NCBI RefSeq assembly: GCF_007559025.1
Contig: NZ_CP041765.1
Span: forward strand, 3,531,501 to 3,595,500
Direction: 5' to 3'
Origin: Tomitella fengzijianii
Lineage (GTDB): Bacteria; Actinomycetota; Actinomycetes; Mycobacteriales; Mycobacteriaceae
Length of the DNA stretch: 64,000 nt
In this document: piece after piece, positions 25,549 through 33,829 of the stretch
Position numbering within the stretch: position 1 is the stretch's first letter
Layout of the letters: every line of letters starts with the position of its first letter
Position numbers and translations under genes: made by a program
Notes under the pieces: model-generated
Seen by the model: only the letters and a program-made list of their open reading frames with translations
Told to the model about the DNA's origin: nothing
Database searches by the model: none

Positions 25549-26056
25549 GTGCTCCCCGCGAACGCGGGGATGATCCCGCGGCCTCTTCGATGACCTGCGT
25601 CCGCTCCAGGTGCTCCCCGCGAACGCGGGGATGATCCGACGGACAAGATCATCGCACCGATCATCCGACGGTGCTCCCCGCGAACGCGGGGATGATCCCA
25701 TCTTGAGGGCGCCGACTATCTTCTCGATACGGTGCTCCCCGCGAACGCGGGGATGATCCCCAGGCTTCAATTACGTAATCGGGAGTGGCACCGTGCTCCC
25801 CGCGAACGCGGGGATGATCCGTCGCCGAGAGCCCGTGCGCGCGCGATGTTCTTGTGCTCCCCGCGAACGCGGGGATGATCCGCACAAGATCAAACCGTCG
25901 ACGCGCAACGGGTAGTGCTCCCCGCGAACGCGGGGATGATCCGTCCGTGGTGATGGGACTCTGAAACTCAAAGACGTGCTCCCCGCGAACGCGGGGATGA
26001 TCCGGTAGTCACTCACTGCGCTTCACCACCCCACGGGTGCTCCCCGCGAACGCGGG
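25549..26056 (+). CRISPR. type I-E CRISPR array, leader-proximal part (8 spacers)
   Basis: Eight complete 28-bp repeats start at 25549 and recur every 61 bp, each beginning GTGCTCCCCGCG and ending GGGGATGATCC with an internal CCCCGCG/CGCGGGG stem. The ninth, from 26037, is cut after 20 bases by an IS30-family insertion. Spacers are 33 bp. Repeats here are identical to one another, which fits the young, leader-proximal end. Confidence 0.97.
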
Positions 26057-27152
26057 GGCAGTGTCAACTCGTGGAAGCAATCGGCTCGGCCAGTAGCTTC
26101 GTGAACACCTCCCGCGGGGTGAGGAAGCCGAGTACCGCGCGTGGCCGGTCGTTGAGCTCGTCGGCGATCGTGTCCAGGTAGGGCTGGTGGTCGGTGATCT
26201 CGATGCCCTTCGGCAGGTACTCGCGGATCAGCCCGTTCGTGTTCTCGTTGGTGCCGCGCTCCCACGGCGAGTGCGGATGAGCGAAGTACACCTTCAGGTC
26301 CGTGGCCGTGGTCAGCGCGGCATGCCGGGCCATCTCGGTCCCCTGATCCCAGGTCAGGGAACCGAGGATGTGCCGGGGCATGCCGCTGACCGTATCGATG
26401 AGCACATCTGCGAGGCCGTCGGCGTTCTTACCTGCGGGAAGACCGCAGATCAGGGTGAACCTGCTGGTGCGCTCGACCAAGGTGGCGGCCGCGGACTTGC
26501 CGCCCTTCCCGATGATCAGATCGCCTTCCCACGATCCAGGAACCCTGCGGTCGGAGGCCTGCTCGGGCCGGTCGTCGATCGAGACCATGCCGACGATCTT
26601 CGCGCCGGTGCGCTCGCCGAGCGCCTTACGGGGCTTGCGGCGGGTGCGCTTGGAGCGCAACAGGATCCCGGACTTGGCGAGCTCGCCCTTGGGCAGCGCG
26701 TAGATCCACTGGTAGATGGCCTCGTGTGAGATGGTTCGGCCTCCGGCGTCAGGGGAATGCACCATGGTGTCCACGCTGTCGTCGGTAGCTTCACGGTGCA
26801 ACCTGCCGGCGATCTGGCGGGGCGTGCGTGAGTGGCGCAGATCGGTGCGGACCCGCAGCTCAAGCTGCGGGTCCGCGTCGATCTTGCGGGTCTGTGGTCT
26901 GCTACGGCGCCCTCGTGCTGCGCGGTCGGCGGCCACTGGCCGGTAGCCGCCGGCCGCGCTGGCGTTGCGTTTGCGTTCGCGCCAGATCACCGTCGGGTTC
27001 CGGCCGATGTCCTCACCGATCTCCGCGTCGGACAGACCGGCCTTGATCCCGACCGCGATCTGCACTCTGTCGTCCAGCGTCAGCTGCCGCCGCCCCAACC
27101 CACCACTCCTACCGTGTCACCAGCATCATTGCTACGACGCTATGACACCGCC
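26057..27152 (-). mobile_element. IS30-family insertion sequence inside CRISPR repeat 9
   Basis: About 1.1 kb with imperfect terminal inverted repeats. The left end reads GGCAGTGTCAACTCGTGGAA and the right end, read inward, GGCGGTGTCATAGCGTCGTA; both continue to AGCAAT. Most of the first 25 bases agree. The split repeat has three G residues on the left and four on the right, consistent with a 3-bp GGG target duplication (2-4 bp possible because the site is a G run). One transposase gene fills the element. Confidence 0.9.
26064..27098 (-). CDS. IS30-family transposase
   Basis: DDE transposase of 344 aa for the element in which it lies. The N-terminal HTH reads LTLDDRVQIAVGIKAGLSDAEIG then IGRNPTVIWRE. 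The catalytic domain has GSWEGDLIIGK (Asp), TWDQGTEMARH (Asp) and NENTNGLIREYLPKG (Glu), the IS30 DDE set with the usual spacing. Its stop lies within the left terminal repeat. The gene looks intact, so the element may be active. It is oriented against array transcription. Confidence 0.95.
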   Translation of the reverse strand: MGRRQLTLDDRVQIAVGIKAGLSDAEIGEDIGRNPTVIWRERKRNASAAGGYRPVAADRAARGRRSRPQTRKIDADPQLELRVRTDLRHSRTPRQIAGRLHREATDDSVDTMVHSPDAGGRTISHEAIYQWIYALPKGELAKSGILLRSKRTRRKPRKALGERTGAKIVGMVSIDDRPEQASDRRVPGSWEGDLIIGKGGKSAAATLVERTSRFTLICGLPAGKNADGLADVLIDTVSGMPRHILGSLTWDQGTEMARHAALTTATDLKVYFAHPHSPWERGTNENTNGLIREYLPKGIEITDHQPYLDTIADELNDRPRAVLGFLTPREVFTKLLAEPIASTS

Positions 27153-28443
27153 GGGGATGATCCGTTGATCCCCGTACTCGTGGTGAGCGCGGAAATGTGC
27201 TCCCCGCGAACGCGGGGATGATCCCCACCGTGGCCTGCATGTGTGCGCGATGGGCATGTGCTCCCCGCGAACGCGGGGATGATCCGCCGAGGTCCCAGAG
27301 GAGCTGCGACCATTCCGGGTGCTCCCCGCGAACGCGGGGATGATCCGGTCCGCGTGTTGTCCGTTCGGCGCGCAGGAAAGTGCTCCCCGCGAACGCGGGG
27401 ATGATCCGTACGTGCCCGCCTTCGTGATGCCCGAATCAGAGTGCTCCCCTCGAACGCGGGGATGATCCTCGCGGCCACATCATCCGCGTGCTTCAAGTCC
27501 AGTGCTCCCCGCGAACGCGGGGATTATCCTTGTAATTAGTTATCGTTAATTGGAATTGCAAAGTGCTCCCCTCGAACGCGGGGATGATCCGCGGCGGCAT
27601 CCGGCCGGTAAGCTTCGTGACCCGTGCTCCCCGCGAACGCGGGGATGATCCGTTGATCCCCGTACTGGAGGTGAGCGCGGCAATGTGCTCCCCGCGAACG
27701 CGGGGATGATCCGAAACCCGCTGGTCGGCGAACTACACGCGTGTGGTGCTCCCCGCGAACGCGGGGATGATCCCTCCACACCAGACGGAGTCCTGTAGTC
27801 GTCCAAGTGCTCCCCGCGAACGCGGGGATGATCCTTACTGGGTCGTCGCGGGTGACACCTGGTTGACGTGCTCCCCGCGAACGCGGGGATGATCCTGTAG
27901 TCAATTGCTGACTTGCGTCCACGCTTGCGTGCTCCCCGCGAACGCGGGGATGATCCTCGTATGAGTCCGCATTAGCACAATTGTCGTGGGTGCTCCCCGC
28001 GAACGCGGGGATGATCCTTACGTAATCGGGCGTAGCACCACGGCCAAGCGGTGCCCCCGCGAACGCGGGGATGATCCCAGTCCGACACTCTTCGAGTCCG
28101 AGCCGATCCGGTGCTCCCCGCGAACGCGGGGATGATCCGCTGCGGCACCGGTTCGCGACGCGCGCGTACGCGTGCTCCCCGCGAACGCGGGGATGATCCG
28201 GTGAACGCCTGGTCCCTGCCGGGTGTGCTGGGGTGCTCCCCGCGAACGCGGGGATGATCCCCCTGCCGGATCCCAGACGATGTTCGGTGCCGAGTGCTCC
28301 CCGCGAACGCGGGGATGATCCCAAGTCCCCGGATCCGTTCGTGCAGGGCAAGGCGTGCTTTCCGCGAACGCGGGAATGATCCTGGTCGCAGCTGCTCTGG
28401 GACTTGGGCTTCCGGGTACTCCTCGCGAACCCGGGGATGATCT
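27153..28443 (+). CRISPR. type I-E CRISPR array, distal part (21 spacers)
   Basis: This begins with the right half of the split repeat (GGGGATGATCC to 27163). Full repeats follow from 27197 at 61-bp steps to 28051, then 28111, 28172, 28233, 28294, 28355 and 28416. Together with the proximal part there are 30 repeats and 29 spacers. Variants: CCCCTCG in repeats at 27441 and 27563, GATTATCC at 27502, a one-base deletion at 28051 (27-bp repeat), and several changes in the last two repeats, as expected for the old end. The next 80 bp to 28523 hold no gene. Confidence 0.97.
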
Positions 28444-28505
28444 CATGGGCGACGCCTGCCCCGCACCCCGCAAATCGGGACGTCATCCAAATTCGCGGGG
28501 CTACC

Positions 28506-28525
28506 GAGGGCTTCAGTTCGCCCTC
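28506..28525 (-). terminator. small hairpin at the end of the DUF4190/MmpS-like gene
   Basis: GAGGGC-TTCAGTTC-GCCCTC is a 6-bp stem overlapping the stop codon of the minus-strand gene and following the last CRISPR repeat. It could stop transcription from either side; the stem is short, so support is weak. Confidence 0.3.
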
Positions 28526-29468
28526 AGCCCCCCACGTCCGCATTGCAGATGGCCACTGCGAAGACGCCCTGCGCGGTGTTCTGGGCGAGCACGTCGCCGT
28601 CGTCGCCGAGGATCCGGCAGGTGACGCTCCCGCCGTCGGCACCGGACATCACGGACAGGAACGCGCCGTACAGGTTCGACGCGTCCGCGTCCTTCGACCA
28701 CGGGGTCTGCACGTCGTTGCTCAGCGACGTGCCCGAGTTCGATCCGACGTCGTAGCTGACGGTCGCCTGGCCGCCTGATGAATCGGCCTGGTAGGTGACC
28801 GGCGTAGTCCCGGTTGCGTTGTCCACGGCCGCGTCGATCACCAGGAACAGCAGCACTGACGTCACGATGCCCGCGAGGATCGCCAGTCCGGACAGCACGA
28901 GCCCCGCGATCGATACGCCCTTGTTGTCCGCGTCTCCGCTGCGCACCTTCGACAACGCGACGATGCCGAGTACGACGCCGATGACGCCGAGCACGATCCC
29001 GCCCAGCCCGATGAACGGGATGATGCCGAACAGCAGCGCGATGATGCCGACGACCAGCGCCGCGATGCCGATGCCGTTGCGCGGCGGCCGTGTCGGCGGC
29101 TGGCCCGGGTAGCCGTACGGCCCGTACCCCGGAGGCGCGGGCGGAACGGATCCGGGCGGTGGCGGGTATCCCGGCTGCCCCGGCGGCGGATACCCCTGCG
29201 CCCCGCGCGGCGGATAGGCCTGCTGCCCGTGCCCCGCATAGGCCGGCCCCACGGGCGGCGGATAGCCCTGCCCGGCGCCCGGCGGCGGATAGCCGCCCTG
29301 CCCCGGCGGCGGGTACCCCTGCCCGGCGCCCGGCGGCGGTGGCGGCGGATAACCTCCCGGCGCCGCCTGCCCGCCCTGCCCCGGACGCTCCTGCGACCTG
29401 TCGGCCGAGGAGTCGTCACCGCGTGGGCGATCGGACTGCCCGTCCTGCGGATCCTGCGGATCACTCAT
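28524..29468 (-). CDS. proline-rich DUF4190 membrane protein with MmpS-like C-terminal domain
   Basis: 314 aa from ATG 29468. The first 130 residues are a low-complexity Gly/Pro/Tyr tail built from repeats such as GYPPPGQ and QGYPPPG. Two or three membrane helices follow (GIGIAALVVGIIALLFGIIPF and GLVLSGLAILAGIVTSVLLFLV), the DUF4190 arrangement. The exported C-terminal domain TPVTYQADSSG...ATVSYDVG, then TPWSKDADAS, then SVTCRILGDDGDVLAQNTA resembles the MmpS fold, including the conserved Cys pair. MmpS proteins assist lipid or siderophore export in mycobacteria. No MmpL partner is adjacent. A GTG nine bases upstream is an alternative start. Confidence 0.8.
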   Translation of the reverse strand: MSDPQDPQDGQSDRPRGDDSSADRSQERPGQGGQAAPGGYPPPPPPGAGQGYPPPGQGGYPPPGAGQGYPPPVGPAYAGHGQQAYPPRGAQGYPPPGQPGYPPPPGSVPPAPPGYGPYGYPGQPPTRPPRNGIGIAALVVGIIALLFGIIPFIGLGGIVLGVIGVVLGIVALSKVRSGDADNKGVSIAGLVLSGLAILAGIVTSVLLFLVIDAAVDNATGTTPVTYQADSSGGQATVSYDVGSNSGTSLSNDVQTPWSKDADASNLYGAFLSVMSGADGGSVTCRILGDDGDVLAQNTAQGVFAVAICNADVGG

Positions 29469-29637
29469 CGCCGGCACCTTCCCTCCACGTTTCCGACGGC
29501 CGAAGCCTCGAACGTCCCCGTCGGCTCTTCATCCTAAGGATCGGGAACGCGTCGCCGCGTGCAACCACGGTTACCGAATCGTTACGGCAGCGCCGCTTTT
29601 CGCGAATGCACCGGACACGCGAAACTACGACCTGTAT

Positions 29638-30522
29638 TCACGCTTCGTCCCGACGCCGCCCGATGAGCACCGGGCATGTGGCATTACGCAGCACGCGGGC
29701 CGCCGTGGCCCCCAACTGCAGCCCCGGCACCCCGCCGCGTCCGCGCGCTCCCAGGATCAGCAGCTGCGCGATTTCGCCCCACTGGATGAGCACCTCCTGC
29801 GGGCTGTCCTGCACCACCACCCGCTGCACCTCGACGTCCGGATAGTCGGCGCCGAATCCGGCCAGCCTCTCGCCCAGCACGGCCTGCGCGATGCTCGTCT
29901 CGTCGTACCAGCTGGTCACGTCGGCGGCAGAGAAGATCGACAGCGGCACGTCGCTCCACGAGTGCACCGCCACCAGCGGCACCTGCCGCAGCGATGCCTC
30001 GATGAACGCCGCCTCGACGGCGGTGGCGCCGTTCTCCGAGCCGTCGACCCCCACGACCACCGGCCGCGAGTCGCGGTACACATCACCGTCCATGGCGCGC
30101 ACCACGACGACCTGGCACGTCGCCAGCCGCACCAGAAGTGAACTCAGGGAGCCCAGCAGCCCGCGGGCCACACTGCCCCGGCCGCTCTCCCCGACGACGA
30201 TGGTGCCGGCCTTCTGCGCATACTCCAGCATGGTCTTGCCCACCGGGCCGGACGTCACCTCCGTGTCCACCTCGAGGCCGGCGGCGGATTCGTGCGCCTG
30301 CGCGACGGCGGAGTCGGCGATCTCCTGTGCGGGCCGGTCGAGCGAATCGACCACCCTGCTGAGCAGCCGCCCGGTGAACCCCACACCGATCGGGGTGGGG
30401 ATGACGACCACGATGTGCAACGGAACCCTGTGCAGCCGCGCGAAATCCGCCGCCCACCGCACCGCGCTCTCGGCATGATCCGAACCGTCCGTCCCGACGA
30501 TCACGGGCCCGAAGGTCCTCAT
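29638..30522 (-). CDS. tandem universal stress protein (two UspA domains)
   Basis: 294-aa cytoplasmic protein with two UspA domains. The first begins VIVGTDGSDHAESAVRWAADFAR and contains VVGESGRGSVARGLLGSLSSLLVRLA. The second begins VVVGVDGSENGATAVEAAFIEAS and has LILGARGRGGVPGLQLGATAARVLRNATCPVLI. The G-2x-G-9x-G(S/T) nucleotide-binding pattern is present in both, so ATP binding is likely. Tandem Usp proteins in mycobacteria respond to hypoxia and stationary phase. ATG 30522 follows GAGAGGAG. No regulon palindrome is seen upstream. Confidence 0.9.
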   Translation of the reverse strand: MRTFGPVIVGTDGSDHAESAVRWAADFARLHRVPLHIVVVIPTPIGVGFTGRLLSRVVDSLDRPAQEIADSAVAQAHESAAGLEVDTEVTSGPVGKTMLEYAQKAGTIVVGESGRGSVARGLLGSLSSLLVRLATCQVVVVRAMDGDVYRDSRPVVVGVDGSENGATAVEAAFIEASLRQVPLVAVHSWSDVPLSIFSAADVTSWYDETSIAQAVLGERLAGFGADYPDVEVQRVVVQDSPQEVLIQWGEIAQLLILGARGRGGVPGLQLGATAARVLRNATCPVLIGRRRDEA

Positions 30523-30666
30523 CAACAACTCCTCTCGCGCGCGGGGTGCAGCGTTGCGTCTCTACTGCCACCGAGACTAGGGCCCATCGTCCCAGTGCAC
30601 CGGCATTCGGGCGGACCTGCGTCCCGCGCCTGCGCGACAGCCGCGCCCCCGGCGCCAGGACGGCCG

Positions 30667-31449
30667 CTAACCGTAGACGCGCGCGTCGTCCTCGTGCGCC
30701 AGCGCGAAGTCCGCGAGTGCCCCGCCCTCGGGTCCGGGGCCCGAGTCCGCCGCCAGCCGCTTCTCTAGCTTCTCCACCCACCGCGCCGGCAGCAGCTCCG
30801 CGGCCGTCAGTACCCGCTCGATCCCCGCCACGTCGCGCTTGTCCACGTTCATCACGCGGTTCACCTCGAAGGCCGTCACCCCGTGCCGCGCCCGCTCCAC
30901 CACCTGGACGGCGTCCCCCGCGCGCACCTCGCCCGGCTCCAGCACCGCCAGGTAGAAGCCGGTGCGCCCCGTGGCCTGCACGCGCACGGGCATCTCCGTG
31001 ATCCCGTGCGCCAGGCCCAGTTTGTAGCAGGGGCGGCGCGGCGCGGTCACCCGTACCAGCGCGGTGCCGATGCGGTAGACGTCCCCCGGCATCACTGTGC
31101 GCTCGTTCCAGGCGACCCCGTCCGTGCCCTCGACGCGGAGGTTCTCCCCCAGCCCCCGGTCGCTGATATCCCGGCCCAGCTCGCGTTCCCACTCGGGGTA
31201 ATGCTCGGCCGGATACACCAGCACCGCCTTCTCTGTGCCGCCGTGGTTCTTCCCGTCCGCCTGGGCGTCGCCGCCGAATCCGATCTCCCCCAGCGGCACA
31301 GCGCCGTCGCGCGGGCGTTTCCCCAACGCCGACGGGACGGTGCCGCTGCGTCCCACCGTGGCCCGATCCAGCTCGCCGACATTGCCGGTGCGCACCTGCA
31401 GCACCCGCGCCACGGCGTCATCACCCGAACCCGCAACCGCCCCGCCCAT
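30667..31449 (-). CDS. MOSC-domain protein
   Basis: 260 aa. The central MOSC domain (molybdenum cofactor sulfurase C-terminal fold) is recognised from GFGGDAQADGKNHGGTEKAVLVYP then YPEWERELGRDIS, GLGENLRVEG, and the family Cys in APRRPCYKLGLAHG near residue 145. YiiM-like proteins of this class reduce N-hydroxylated compounds or handle sulfur on Mo cofactor. The C-terminal helical extension reads AFEVNRVMNVDKRDVAG, the usual YiiM tail. ATG 31449 has AGGAAGG in front. Confidence 0.85.
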   Translation of the reverse strand: MGGAVAGSGDDAVARVLQVRTGNVGELDRATVGRSGTVPSALGKRPRDGAVPLGEIGFGGDAQADGKNHGGTEKAVLVYPAEHYPEWERELGRDISDRGLGENLRVEGTDGVAWNERTVMPGDVYRIGTALVRVTAPRRPCYKLGLAHGITEMPVRVQATGRTGFYLAVLEPGEVRAGDAVQVVERARHGVTAFEVNRVMNVDKRDVAGIERVLTAAELLPARWVEKLEKRLAADSGPGPEGGALADFALAHEDDARVYG

Positions 31450-31549
31450 ACCGGCCTTCCTGTTCCGGGACCGCCCACGCCGGTGCGCCGCGCGTGGCCG
31501 GTCGCCTCCTCGCCACGTCACGCAGTTTATCGCCGCCCGGTACCGGGCC

Positions 31550-32845
31550 TCACGAGCCCGCATGGCCGACGGGCGGCGTCGTGGCGGCATCGCCACCCGC
31601 CGCGGTGCGCGCCGCGAGCTCCCGCGCACGCCGGTCCAGAGCGTCCCACCTTTCCGGCGGCGCGATGGCCCGCACCTCGGCGAGCATCGCCGCGATGCGG
31701 GCGTGCACGCTGCGGATCGAGCGCATCCCGTCGAACAGCTCGTCCACGGCGTAGCCGACGAACTGATCCCACGTGGGTGTCTCGAAGACCAGCCGGAGCT
31801 CGCCGTCCGCGTCGCAGAGCTCGCCGATGCGCAGCTCCCGCGTGGCCAGCGCGCGCAGCAGCGCCTCGATCTCGTCGATCGCCTGGATCGCCGTGTACGG
31901 GTCGTTGACCGCCGACGAGAGTGCGCGCAACGCGATGTCGTTGAGCAGTCGGAATCCGAAGGTGGGGTCCTGATCGAAGTTGCGTTCCAGGCCAACCTCG
32001 AAGTACAAGAGCAGCTCGTCGGCGATCCGCACGCATGAGTCGCCATGCACTTGGAGCACGACGTCGCCCTCTCTCAGCAATTTCCCCGGCCCCGCCACCA
32101 TGCGGGCCCGGCAACCGTTCTCGCCGAGCCTGCGGACCAGAGCCGGAAAATCCACCTGCCGCAGCCGGGCGGTCCTGTTGGGCCACCGCACCGTGCAGCA
32201 GGGCTTGTCCTCGAATCCCGACGCCGACGGCACGGAGACGCTCCCCGCCTCGGGGTACAGCGCGTCGATCACGTCGCGCGCCCGAGCACCCACCGCCTCC
32301 AGGATCGGCGCCAGCTGCACCGCCCTGATCGCGGCGACCTGCACGACACGGAGCAGCAGCAGGGAGACGATAAGCAGCACGATGACCACTGCGGGAACGG
32401 CGACCGAGACCGTCGGCTTCTGGTAGACCATCGCTCCCGCGACCACCACGTTGACCAGCACGCCCAGCATCAGCGCGTACAGGTGCGTGATCAGCGGGTT
32501 GTCCCGGAACAGGTTCAGGCGCGGCGACTGCGCCGTCACCGCGAACTGGACCACCAGGAACAGCAGCGAGATGACGATGCCGATGAGGGTGAGCAGGCCG
32601 CCCGCCACGGCCGCCAACAACTGGACGACGGGGTCGACCTGCACCATCGGCCCGGTGCGGATGCTCCCGGCCGCGACCCCGATACCGGCGCCCGCGGCCA
32701 CGTAGACCACGGTCACCACGCTCGCGCGGACGCGTCGGCGCCGCTGGATCATCCGCAGGACCGGGCGCTTGCCCTTCGGCACCCGCCCCAAGTCGAGGAC
32801 TGCGCGCTGCACTCTCACACGAGCCCCGATCCGTGCACCGGTCAC
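31550..32845 (-). CDS. DUF2254-like membrane protein
   Basis: 431 aa, GTG start. Four hydrophobic helices lie in the first 170 residues (VVTVVYVAAGAGIGVAAG, LLAAVAGGLLTLIGIVISLLFLVVQF, HLYALMLGVLVNVVVAGAMV, VVIVLLIVSLLLL). A large soluble domain follows, with FQxNRF-like GLERNFDQDPTFGFRLLNDIALRALSSAVNDPYTA, a signature of DUF2254. Function is unknown. It is downstream of the SHOCT gene on the same strand (47-bp gap) and could be the last gene of the DUF6325-SHOCT unit. Confidence 0.8.
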   Translation of the reverse strand: MTGARIGARVRVQRAVLDLGRVPKGKRPVLRMIQRRRRVRASVVTVVYVAAGAGIGVAAGSIRTGPMVQVDPVVQLLAAVAGGLLTLIGIVISLLFLVVQFAVTAQSPRLNLFRDNPLITHLYALMLGVLVNVVVAGAMVYQKPTVSVAVPAVVIVLLIVSLLLLRVVQVAAIRAVQLAPILEAVGARARDVIDALYPEAGSVSVPSASGFEDKPCCTVRWPNRTARLRQVDFPALVRRLGENGCRARMVAGPGKLLREGDVVLQVHGDSCVRIADELLLYFEVGLERNFDQDPTFGFRLLNDIALRALSSAVNDPYTAIQAIDEIEALLRALATRELRIGELCDADGELRLVFETPTWDQFVGYAVDELFDGMRSIRSVHARIAAMLAEVRAIAPPERWDALDRRARELAARTAAGGDAATTPPVGHAGS

Positions 32846-32892
32846 CGTTCCGTCAATCCAGCAGGTTCGCTTTCAACTCAGCAGGTGCGCAG

Positions 32893-33279
32893 TCAACCCA
32901 GCAGCTTGGCCTTCGCCGTGGCGAACTCCTCGTCGGTGAGCGCGCCGGCCTCGCGCAGGCGCTGCAGTTGCTGCAGCTGGCCGACCAGGTCGTCGCCTGG
33001 TTCCGGCACCGCCCGCGCGGCCTGCTGCGGCGGATACTGGGCTTGCTGCTGGTGCTGGGCCTGCTGGTACTGCTGTTGCTCGTACGCCTGTTCCTGCTGC
33101 TGCGTGTAGGCCTGCTGCTCGGCCGACCGCTGCGCGGACCTCCTGTTGACGGCATTCGACGTCGCCTGCGCCGTCCCCGCCACCACTGCGGTGCGAGCGA
33201 CAGTGCCCAGCAGCCCCGGTCGCCCCACCCTTCCGCCGCGGAACCCGCCGCGCCGGACACCTCCACCTCTGAAGACCAT
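32893..33279 (-). CDS. SHOCT-domain protein
   Basis: 128 aa. A basic Gly/Arg-rich N-terminus (RRGGFRGGRVGRPG) is followed by a short hydrophobic stretch and a Gln/Tyr-rich linker (YTQQQEQAYEQQQYQQ). The C-terminal SHOCT motif LQQLQRLREAGALTDEEFATAKAKLLG is the oligomerisation module found in short envelope-associated proteins. It begins 13 bp after the DUF6325 stop and is presumably in the same operon, under the palindrome at 33840. Confidence 0.85.
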   Translation of the reverse strand: MVFRGGGVRRGGFRGGRVGRPGLLGTVARTAVVAGTAQATSNAVNRRSAQRSAEQQAYTQQQEQAYEQQQYQQAQHQQQAQYPPQQAARAVPEPGDDLVGQLQQLQRLREAGALTDEEFATAKAKLLG

Positions 33280-33292
33280 GATCGATACTCCT

Positions 33293-33739
33293 TCACTCCG
33301 CCGCGCGCACCGCGCGCGCCAGCACGTCACGCGGGACCTGGATGTGCAGGGCGACTTCGCCGCCCTGTTCGCGGACCTGACCGGCCAACCGGCGCGCCCA
33401 GGTCTCCTCGTACACGATGAGCGCCGCAGAGGTGCCCGGCTGCAGGGATTCCTGCACGACCTCGAGGTCCTCGTCGCTGATCAGCGCCCGCGCCTCCAAC
33501 GACAGACCGCCGAGTCCCGCGTCGTCCAGGTTCTCGTCGACGTCGATCTGGGTCAGCACCCCGTGCTCGTCCCGCGCGAGGTAGACGAGGTCCAGCAGGG
33601 TCACGTATCCGCGATCGACGATCGCCTGGATCTCCGCCACCGTCGCCGGGTCGATGCGTGTACCGGGAAACGTGAGGACGACGAGTTCCACCGGACCGAG
33701 GTCCGGCATGGAATCCGTCACCGGCATCGCTTCCGTCAT
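33293..33739 (-). CDS. DUF6325-family protein
   Basis: 148 aa, no membrane segment. Conserved text includes GPVELVVLTFPGTRIDP, LDLVYLARDEHGVL, ALISDEDLEVV and SAALIVYEETWARRLAGQVREQGGEVALHIQVPRDV. This is the DUF1269/DUF6325-like pattern seen in actinobacterial stress clusters next to SHOCT proteins. AGGAGGATCCC precedes ATG 33739. A copy of the regulon palindrome is centred 109 bp upstream of its start, inside the end of the AI-2E gene. Confidence 0.78.
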   Translation of the reverse strand: MTEAMPVTDSMPDLGPVELVVLTFPGTRIDPATVAEIQAIVDRGYVTLLDLVYLARDEHGVLTQIDVDENLDDAGLGGLSLEARALISDEDLEVVQESLQPGTSAALIVYEETWARRLAGQVREQGGEVALHIQVPRDVLARAVRAAE

Positions 33740-33829
33740 GGGATCCTCCTTTCCGCTGCACAACCGGTCACTTTCGTCCTCCTCGATTATCGGCGCGCCC
33801 ACCATGCGCGGCGACGGGTTCGCGCGCTT

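Noticed and set aside
25577-28415. Self-targeting spacers
   Set aside because: By eye, none of the 29 spacers matches another place in this window; the rest of the genome was not available.
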